The translations under genes and the position numbers were made by a program. The notes under the pieces are model-generated. The model was not told where the DNA came from. It ran no database searches and saw only the letters and a program-made list of their open reading frames with translations. A stretch of 64,000 bases of DNA. Origin: Actinomycetota bacterium (GTDB lineage: Bacteria > Actinomycetota > Coriobacteriia > Anaerosomatales > Anaerosomataceae). Within the stretch, counting starts at the first letter, position 1, and each line of letters opens with the position of its first letter. Location of the stretch: positions 1-64,000 of the forward strand of contig WSXY01000001.1 of NCBI GenBank assembly GCA_009773565.1, written 5' to 3'. This document shows, piece after piece, positions 51,780-57,941 of the stretch.

Positions 51780-51839
51780 CCTTGGAGCGAGCGCCCGAGC
51801 CGAGGTACCGGCCCAATCAAGTTCCGCAGATTGATGTTC

Positions 51840-52727
51840 CTAGCTGAGGCCCGCTTCGGACTCGACAAGTCGCAGGCGCACAATTTCGCCCTCGAGCCAG
51901 TCGTTCACTTCATCCGCCAGCTGCCCATAGGGGTCGCCACCGAGCAGCTCAGTAATGCGCACTCGATCGAGTATGACGCCGCCTCTAGAGCTGTACTTCA
52001 CCCACCGGCCGGCGTCTGGTTCGATGTGCGGGATGGCAAGGACCCGGATCGGCTCAACGGCGAACTGGATGTACCGCTGCCATTCTAGACACTGCAACTC
52101 AGTCGCCTTTTCTTTCCAGTTCCCCCCGGTTGCGCACTGCGCAAGGACGATGAGCTGGCCGGCACGTCCATCCGCGAACGGTCGCCAGGCGACGACGTCC
52201 GCTCCGGCGTCTTTGTCTGGCTCGTTCAAGACCGGTCCGGTCGGCCCCTCGCGTAGGAGGTCACTCAGGTACTCGATCAGGTCGCCGAATCCTGCAGGGA
52301 CAGGGGCCTCGCGCGGCCAGCCAATGCGGACTGACTGGCCCGAGACGTACCTCCGGGCGGCCTCGGCTGTCAGGTACTCGAACAGACGAGTGTAGTCAGT
52401 AATCGGATTCGTACGGGCCTCAGCGATATAGGCACGGATACTGATCAACAGCATCGCGAGGTACGCATTCCTTGCGGGGTTCGTATCTCTCAGTGCGACG
52501 CTCTCCTGCTCGATCTCGAAAGGGTATTCCGCTCCGAGAACGCTCCGGCGGCCCTGTAGCTGAATCCAGGTTGTCTCGGCCTGCTCTTCCGGAGCCGACT
52601 CCCCAATGACGCTCAAGATTCCGACGATGTCCGATCGGGATAGCGCAGCGTCGCGGCTAACGAGGCAAGATGCCTCGATCCAGTCGGCCGATGGCGCGGG
52701 GTCGGAGTTACTCGGCCTCGGCAGCAT
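51840..52727 (-). CDS. Putative PD-(D/E)XK nuclease, partner of the ParB-like gene
   Basis: In the 295-residue protein the region 'KDAGADVVAWRPFADGRAGQLIVLAQCATGGNWKEK' (about residues 172-207) has an Asp (177), then a hydrophobic strand with Gln and an N-W-x-x-K. This is the shape of divergent PD-(D/E)XK sites with Q in place of E. 'LTAEAARRYVSGQSVRIGWPRE' comes earlier. I know no named family with certainty. Its ATG lies 20 bases inside the end of the ParB-like gene, so the two are co-expressed. A DNA-cleaving effector guided or licensed by the ParB-like protein is a reasonable but untested idea. Confidence 0.6.
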   Translation of the reverse strand: MLPRPSNSDPAPSADWIEASCLVSRDAALSRSDIVGILSVIGESAPEEQAETTWIQLQGRRSVLGAEYPFEIEQESVALRDTNPARNAYLAMLLISIRAYIAEARTNPITDYTRLFEYLTAEAARRYVSGQSVRIGWPREAPVPAGFGDLIEYLSDLLREGPTGPVLNEPDKDAGADVVAWRPFADGRAGQLIVLAQCATGGNWKEKATELQCLEWQRYIQFAVEPIRVLAIPHIEPDAGRWVKYSSRGGVILDRVRITELLGGDPYGQLADEVNDWLEGEIVRLRLVESEAGLS

Positions 52728-53814
52728 CGTCCACCGCCCGACGGACTTCTTCAGAAAGCACGACGAGCCGACTCACCATGTCCGAGACTTGAGCGGTCGC
52801 AGTCAGCGGTGTGATGTCTCGAAGCGCCCCGCTCAGGGACTCGAGTGCTACCTGCAGTCCCTCTATCACGCGCTGCTCCGGTGCTGACGTCAGGGTCAGA
52901 GCTTGGCTCAGGTCCCTCGTTCTACGGAGCAATGCGCACGCTTCCTCGACGGCTACAACCAAACCTAGCTCGTCAACCTGCCTCGAATCCTGCGTGACGG
53001 CGGCGTGGTGCTCGTCTCCCGAAATCCAAGAGATGAGTTCTCCCAGCTTGTCGATAGACTCGGCGGGGACGGGTTCACGTAGTTCGTTCGGCTCCATGGA
53101 TCGATCAAGAACGGAGGTGATGCCGATGAATCGCCTGAGCTGCGTGTTCTGCAGACCTCGAGCGAAAACACTATATGCGCCTTCGAGGTTGGTCACGTCG
53201 ATGCCCGCAACCTTCGCTTGTAGATAGACTCTGTGCGCGAGATAGGCTTGTCGCACGTACGCTGGCTTGCTGCCGATTGTCTGCGCAGCATCTCGGAAGT
53301 CCATCCCCTCTTCCTCAATCAGCGCATGAGTGAATCGAGCCTTGGCAAGTGGCCGCCATGGGCGAACGCCCGTGATGTGCCGATATCCCATGAACGTGAG
53401 CAGCTCGTCTCGCTGCGCATACATAACCACAGGTACTTCTAGAATCTCAGGTGCGGCCTCAGCCAGCTGGTCCCATTCGGAGGCCTGTGCCTGCCGCTCG
53501 GCTCGCAGCAAGTCTCGAGCTAGCTCACTCGTCAGGAGCTTGAGCGCAGCGAGGCGACGGTTTCCTTCCACTACTGTGTACGGCGGTTCTTCTCGCCCAT
53601 CGAAGGCGCCGGCAAGCGGCTCTTCTTGGAAGAAGTTGTTCTGCGCAATGGACTCGCCGATTTCAAGCAGCGAGTAGTCACGCGCAAGCAACAGCAGGAG
53701 TTCATCCTGCGTTCTCAAGTGATCGGCAGGCGGGATTCTGGGATTCCGAGGATCCAGCAGAAGATCTTGGATACTTTGAGTAGTCGCCTCGCCGCCCACG
53801 CGATCCCCTCTCAT
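52708..53814 (-). CDS. ParB/Srx-like domain protein, second copy
   Basis: The roughly 368-residue protein starts with 'IQDLLLDPRNPRIPPADHL' and carries the box VVEGNRRLAALKLL, nearly identical to that of the gene at 36408. The middle and C-terminus are helical with 'LRRTRDLSQALTL' and an acidic end. The start is uncertain: ATG 53814, GTG 53799 (better ribosome site GAGGGG) or ATG 53829. There is no ParA partner and no helix-turn-helix that I can recognise. Like the first copy, it is followed in the same operon by an enzyme acting on DNA, so a shared scheme is likely. Confidence 0.72.
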   Translation of the reverse strand: MRGDRVGGEATTQSIQDLLLDPRNPRIPPADHLRTQDELLLLLARDYSLLEIGESIAQNNFFQEEPLAGAFDGREEPPYTVVEGNRRLAALKLLTSELARDLLRAERQAQASEWDQLAEAAPEILEVPVVMYAQRDELLTFMGYRHITGVRPWRPLAKARFTHALIEEEGMDFRDAAQTIGSKPAYVRQAYLAHRVYLQAKVAGIDVTNLEGAYSVFARGLQNTQLRRFIGITSVLDRSMEPNELREPVPAESIDKLGELISWISGDEHHAAVTQDSRQVDELGLVVAVEEACALLRRTRDLSQALTLTSAPEQRVIEGLQVALESLSGALRDITPLTATAQVSDMVSRLVVLSEEVRRAVDDAAEAE

Positions 53815-53971
53815 AAGACAACAGCGCAAATGTACACCACCGCGTCAATTGTAGGGTGTGCAGAGAGCAACCGCACGAACGAGGACGCCTGCGCTGCCAG
53901 CATGGGCGGGTCGCGGTCGGTTGCTGGTCGAAGGTTTCAGTGTGATCCTGGGTGCACCCGAGGAGGTCGTT

Positions 53972-54562
53972 GTGAATCGTCAACTCGTACAGCTTCAGCC
54001 CGGCGAACTCGACTGCATCGCCACGATTGGTGACGATGGCGAGCTTGTCATCGACACGGAGGCCGTGGCCAGCTGTCTCTCTAGAGCCATGCGACTCGTG
54101 GGCATTCGCGTTGGAGTAGCCGGCGCCGATTGCCTTCGGCATGGCGATGGCACCCCCGAGCCGGCCACACGCAACCTGACTGGTATCTGGTGGCTCTATC
54201 ACGGGGATGACACGGCCCTCGTCGGAGGGTTCGTGGTCGACGGACTCGCGATGACCATCACAACCGAGGGCGAGGGCGAGGCACCACTTGCAGAGGGCGT
54301 CGAGATCATCGGCCTGGCCACGAGGGCAATCGCATCGCAGTACGACGGTGCGGAGATGGTTGATGTCGGATTGGTGAAAGTGCCCAGCCCATCAGGAGAG
54401 AAACCGGTTCGGGTCGCCGTGACTCGAGACCACCGGATTCGACGTCCGCAAGATATCCTCAGTGCAGGCGAACTGCGCAACTTCGAGTCTGGCCAGCTTG
54501 GCCTAGTCATCGTACAGCTGATCGGCGCCGAGAAGGCACTGGTGATCCAGCTCGGCATCTAG
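53972..54562 (+). CDS. Hypothetical protein, 196 residues
   Basis: It starts at GTG 53972, five bases after AGGAGG. The protein is acidic and rich in beta strands (LVGGFVVDGLAMTITTEGEGEAP, VEIIGLATRAIASQYDG), with no transmembrane helix. No domain is recognised. It is divergent from the ParB-like gene and convergent with the cytosine methyltransferase, with seven bases between the stops. It may belong to either module. Confidence 0.6.
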   Translation: MNRQLVQLQPGELDCIATIGDDGELVIDTEAVASCLSRAMRLVGIRVGVAGADCLRHGDGTPEPATRNLTGIWWLYHGDDTALVGGFVVDGLAMTITTEGEGEAPLAEGVEIIGLATRAIASQYDGAEMVDVGLVKVPSPSGEKPVRVAVTRDHRIRRPQDILSAGELRNFESGQLGLVIVQLIGAEKALVIQLGI

Positions 54563-54568
54563 GCCGGG

Positions 54569-55588
54569 TCACGCCGTACGACGGACTCTCCTGGTGCCGA
54601 GCTGCGACTGCAGTTCCTGACCCATTACCCTCCCGAGCAGTGGCGGAACGGCGTTGCCCACCTGCCGGTACCTAGCGCTCTGGGGGCCAAGGAACTCGAA
54701 GTCATCGGGAAACGACTGAAGACGTGCGGACTCCCTGACGGTGAGACGGCGAACCCCTTCGACGACACCGCATGCGGGCGTGCCGCCATCTTGCACATAG
54801 CCGTGGTAGTCGACCAGCACGCCGTCCGCATCCACGATGTGCGTCCTATTGCCGCCAGCGGACGCAGGGATCGTCTGCGATGGCTCCGCCAAGTTGATAG
54901 GGCGTCCACCACCATTCACAAGCATCCCGGCGAACGGACTCTTACGCAGGACCGGCTTCTTCGCAAACGTCACCTTGGCACGGTTCGGCTCATCATCGGG
55001 CGTTCCGTGGAGGGCTTGACCAGCGGTCATGTGTGGGTACTGACGCCCGGGGCCATGTGTCGGCTCAGGGAAGGCGAACGTGCCAGACCGAAGACCGACC
55101 ACTATGAGTCGCTTACGGTGCTGAGGAACACCATAGTCGGCGGCGTCGACCACTCTTTCGACGACTGAGTATCCGAGCGCATGGAGTTGCTCGAGCACGA
55201 ACCGAAGGTAGGAGTGGTGGCGCCTCGAGGCCAAGCCGGCCACATTCTCCATCAAGAAGGCTGGGGGCTGGATCTCGCGCACCGCTCGCACGAACTCCGG
55301 TATGCAGTCCCGGGGGTCATCGTGAGCACGCTGGTTGCCGGCAACGGAGAACGGCTGGCAAGGGGGACCACCAGCGACCAAGTCAACAGCCCCCCTGAAC
55401 TGGGCAAAGTCGACCGCCCTCACGTCCCCATGCATCAGGTCTACCTCGGGGAAGTTGTGGCGATAGGTGGTGCAGGCCGAGACGTCGTACTCGACGGCCG
55501 CAGCGGTTTCCCAGCCGGCCTGCCTCAGTCCGAGCGTCAGGCCGCCGGCGCCACAGAAGAGATCGATGCTACGCATTGTGTCACTCAT
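54569..55588 (-). CDS. DNA (cytosine-5) methyltransferase of a SacI-like restriction system
   Basis: The 339-residue C5 methylase has motif I DLFCGAGGL (9-17), motif IV GGPPCQPFS with catalytic Cys77, motif VI 'ENVAG', motif VIII 'QHRKRLIVVG', motif IX 'RLTVRESARLQSFPDDF' and motif X 'QVGNAVPPLL'. All are in the standard order. It is divergent from the C protein and nuclease. By association with a SacI-type nuclease it may modify the inner C of GAGCTC, but the short target-recognition region cannot be read for specificity. ATG 55576 is an alternative start. Confidence 0.93.
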   Translation of the reverse strand: MSDTMRSIDLFCGAGGLTLGLRQAGWETAAAVEYDVSACTTYRHNFPEVDLMHGDVRAVDFAQFRGAVDLVAGGPPCQPFSVAGNQRAHDDPRDCIPEFVRAVREIQPPAFLMENVAGLASRRHHSYLRFVLEQLHALGYSVVERVVDAADYGVPQHRKRLIVVGLRSGTFAFPEPTHGPGRQYPHMTAGQALHGTPDDEPNRAKVTFAKKPVLRKSPFAGMLVNGGGRPINLAEPSQTIPASAGGNRTHIVDADGVLVDYHGYVQDGGTPACGVVEGVRRLTVRESARLQSFPDDFEFLGPQSARYRQVGNAVPPLLGRVMGQELQSQLGTRRVRRTA

Positions 55589-55650
55589 CCTCGACGTCCG
55601 CTGCCATCAGTTGAAGTGTCGAACATCTGTACGCAGAAGTAAAGAAAAGT

Positions 55651-55677
55651 GACTCATTGTCCGTAGACTTATAGTAC
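55651..55677 (+). promoter_or_regulatory. Tandem C-box operator of the restriction-modification controller
   Basis: GACTCATTGTC (55651-55661), CGTA and GACTTATAGTAC (55666-55677) match the doubled GACTnnnAGTC C-box with a CGTG-type spacer that C proteins bind. TATAGT (55670-55675) inside the right box can serve as the -10 element. The controller ATG follows 21 bases later, so the transcript would be nearly leaderless. Confidence 0.7.
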
Positions 55678-55698
55678 GCAATTGGTTGTACTTCAGCC

Positions 55699-55968
55699 AT
55701 GAGCGATGAAGACATCAGGTCGCGGTTCGGGTGCAGGTTGCGCGAGCTGCGCAAAGAAAAGCGCCTTTCCCAGGAGCAGCTTGCTTACCAAGCCGGGATC
55801 GATCGCACGTATGTGAGCAGCTGCGAGCGTGGCGCCCGGAACATCTCGCTCGTCAACATCGGTAAGCTAGCTGACGCGCTAGGCGTCGAGACAAGCGAGC
55901 TTCTGCGACCACCGGAGGAGTGCAGTGCTGAACGCGAGACAGGTCGAAGCGAAGAGGATCACGACTGA
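55699..55968 (+). CDS. C protein, XRE-type controller of restriction-modification
   Basis: The 89-residue protein has a helix-turn-helix 'LRELRKEKRLSQEQLAYQAGIDRTYVSSCERGARNISLVNIGKLADALGV' typical of C proteins. Tandem C-boxes sit just upstream. C proteins activate their own gene and the nuclease at low level and repress at high level, so that methylation is in place before cutting starts. It overlaps the nuclease by 44 bases. The final 20 residues are acidic. Confidence 0.9.
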   Translation: MSDEDIRSRFGCRLRELRKEKRLSQEQLAYQAGIDRTYVSSCERGARNISLVNIGKLADALGVETSELLRPPEECSAERETGRSEEDHD

Positions 55969-57007
55969 TCTCTTAGAGGCAGCGCTCACGGTGACCGAAC
56001 CCGCCGGGAACGTGGCTCGTTCCCTGCAAGCGGTGGTCTCTTCCAAGTCGCGCGGACTACGCGAGTTGCTGATGATCGTCGTGGTCGCACGGTTGATGGA
56101 CCCAACCTTCCGCGCCTCTCGAGATTACGGCGCTTGCAGCCCTCGTGGACTCTACCCGGGCATCCGGGAAGCGCTTGCCTCAGCGGGCATCCCCCATGGC
56201 AAAGACGGCGCCTTGAACGTCGCGAAAGGCAACCCGCCGATCGATCGACAGTGGGCAGGTGCTCGCGAAGATCAGACTGGTGCGGACGAGGTAGTCCGCA
56301 TGGTCGGCGCCCTTGAGGGCATGAACCCGGACGAAGTACGTGAACTCGGTGCCCAGCTCTGCAGACTGCTGCTGCTCGAGGCTAGTCGAGTCGCCGAGAT
56401 GCAAGTAGAGATCAAGCCCTCCGAGGATCCCGACTGGCTGGCGATCGCGTGCAGAGAACTCATCGAGCGCGCACCGGACCGAGGGAACACTCCACAGACT
56501 ATCGCGGGCCTTCTTCTTGAGGCAAAGGCCAACGCGCTGTGTGCCCCGATCCGCATTGATGGCATCGGAGACTCAGCATGCGTGACGACCAGCACGAGCA
56601 ACAAACTCGGCGATTTGTGTGTCTTGGACCCGGACGACAGACCGCTGATCGCATACGAAGTCACCGTCAAGCCGTTTGGGTCCGAGAGAGTCACGGACTG
56701 CACGGCAGCAATACACGACTACAGTGTGGCGAATGAGACGCCGGTCACGGAGATGACCGTGTTGTGCCGACCCGGGGACCTGCACCCTGACGCCAAGGGC
56801 GGGGATGGCAGATCGGCTTACCTGGGAGCAGTTGATGATCAAGACGTTCGATACCGGTTCGTCGATCTCTATGAGTGGATCCGCCTCGAACTGCTCGGGC
56901 TACCACCGTCCGCCAGGGCCGGCTTTCACGCCGCACTCTCCCTCTATGTCAACAATCCCAACACTGCGGAGGCCGTGAAGACTGAGTGGGCGAGGATAAA
57001 CCCGTAG
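55925..57007 (+). CDS. SacI-family type II restriction endonuclease
   Basis: The 360-residue protein starts at GTG 55925 after GGAGGAG. The pattern 'SRDYGACSPRGLYPGIREAL...IPHGKDGALNVAKGNPPID' and the later 'TTSTSNKLGDLCVLD ... IAYEVTVKPF' resemble the SacI family. The latter gives Asp230, Glu245 and Lys249 as candidate catalytic residues (E-x-T-x-K). SacI cuts GAGCTC. The specificity here is inferred from family only. It sits between the C protein and Vsr, opposite a C5 methylase, as expected. Confidence 0.78.
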   Translation: MLNARQVEAKRITTDLLEAALTVTEPAGNVARSLQAVVSSKSRGLRELLMIVVVARLMDPTFRASRDYGACSPRGLYPGIREALASAGIPHGKDGALNVAKGNPPIDRQWAGAREDQTGADEVVRMVGALEGMNPDEVRELGAQLCRLLLLEASRVAEMQVEIKPSEDPDWLAIACRELIERAPDRGNTPQTIAGLLLEAKANALCAPIRIDGIGDSACVTTSTSNKLGDLCVLDPDDRPLIAYEVTVKPFGSERVTDCTAAIHDYSVANETPVTEMTVLCRPGDLHPDAKGGDGRSAYLGAVDDQDVRYRFVDLYEWIRLELLGLPPSARAGFHAALSLYVNNPNTAEAVKTEWARINP

Positions 57008-57459
57008 AGCCGAGATGGGACGGCGCCTACCCTGACGCCATCGCCCCCTCTGTCTCAGCTGTCATGCGGGGCAACAAGCGGGCCGGGACGCGTCCCGAGG
57101 TGCGTCTCCGCTCGGCCCTGCACCGGAGAGGGGTCCGGTTCCGCAAAGACCTCGCGTTCACTGTTGGCGGGGAGCGGGTGCGCCCTGACATCGTGTTCAC
57201 AAAGCGCCGCGTCGCCGTCTTCGTTGACGGATGTTTCTGGCATGGCTGCCCGGAACACGGGCGTGTCCCCGGCGGGAGAAATGCAGCGTACTGGCGACAG
57301 AAGCTCGAGGGCAACCAGTCGCGCGACTCGCGTCAGAGCACCGCGTTGAAGTCGGAGGGTTGGGTTGTCATTCGGATCTGGGAGCACATTCCGCTGTCGG
57401 AAGCCGTGGACACGGTTTCTGCGCGCCTGATCGAGACGCAGCCCTTCGGCCTCGCTTGA
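56986..57459 (+). CDS. vsr: Very short patch repair endonuclease (Vsr)
   Basis: The 157-residue protein starts at GTG 56986, inside the nuclease end. It has 'MRGNKRAGTRPEVRLRSALHRRGVRFRKD', 'RPDIVFTKRRVAVFVDGCFWHGCPEHG' (catalytic Asp in RPD; zinc-binding Cys/His) and 'YWRQKLEGNQSRD'. Vsr nicks T:G mismatches that arise when 5-methylcytosine deaminates, so it protects the sites made by the C5 methylase of this module. Confidence 0.93.
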   Translation: MGEDKPVEPRWDGAYPDAIAPSVSAVMRGNKRAGTRPEVRLRSALHRRGVRFRKDLAFTVGGERVRPDIVFTKRRVAVFVDGCFWHGCPEHGRVPGGRNAAYWRQKLEGNQSRDSRQSTALKSEGWVVIRIWEHIPLSEAVDTVSARLIETQPFGLA

Positions 57460-57470
57460 ACGCACGACCT

Positions 57471-57782
57471 TCAAGCTTCACCAGCAACACCCTCGGCGGG
57501 GGAACCGAGGGTGTTGCTTCGGACTATTGAAACCCGCGGCCGAGGGGGGACCGCCGGGGGTTCCCGGGAGGGGGCATCAGTTGCCGGTGCGGCGCTGTTC
57601 GAGTAGCCCTCGAGCAGTTCGCCTTGCACGAGGACGCTGCGGGTGCCATCCGCTCGATCGTACGTGCACGTGGACAGCGTGAGAGGCCATCTGCCGGCCT
57701 TGGGGCTTGAATCCCACCCACGGGCGCTCAGAGCGCTCCACGAGGCCACACGGCGCGATCTGGATCCAGATGGGCCACGCAC
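57471..57782 (-). pseudogene. C-terminal fragment of a class B-like sortase
   Basis: Minus-strand codons from about 57782 read 'RVASWSALSARGWDSSPKAGR' and 'PLTLSTCTYDRADGTRSVLVQGEL', which parallels the end of the sortase domain in the gene at 57942 ('RIASW...', 'TLTLSTCAYHVEDGK...'). The active-site Cys and the following Arg are kept, but everything before residue about -25 of the Cys is missing. It ends in a Pro-rich tail overlapping a hairpin. It is the remnant of a second sortase gene. Confidence 0.6.
57483..57518. terminator. Perfect 14-bp hairpin after vsr
   Basis: AGCAACACCCTCGG (57483-57496) and CCGAGGGTGTTGCT (57505-57518) pair perfectly around an 8-base loop. It stands 24 bases after the vsr stop, with no T-run. 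It probably ends transcription from the left and may work in both directions. Confidence 0.6.
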
Positions 57783-57883
57783 ACGATGCAGCGTGGCGAG
57801 GGAAGCCGGACAAGGTAGTCACATCCGGTCACGTCACCTGTACCCCACATCCAGAGGTCCGGAACACTGCGCGCTTCGCCCAT
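57728..57883 (-). CDS. Possible small protein, 51 residues
   Basis: ATG 57883 with GAGGGGAGTGTC upstream opens MGEARSVPDLWMWGTGDVTG and about 30 more residues, including 'DYLVRLPSPRCIVCVAHLDPDRA' with a CxxC-like CIVC. It overlaps the sortase remnant in another frame. The ribosome site is the main support, and it may be spurious. Confidence 0.25.
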   Translation of the reverse strand: MGEARSVPDLWMWGTGDVTGCDYLVRLPSPRCIVCVAHLDPDRAVWPRGAL

Positions 57884-57941
57884 GACACTCCCCTCGCAGG
57901 ACCGCCGGCCGGAATGCTCCCCGACTGGCGGTCGTCGGCCT

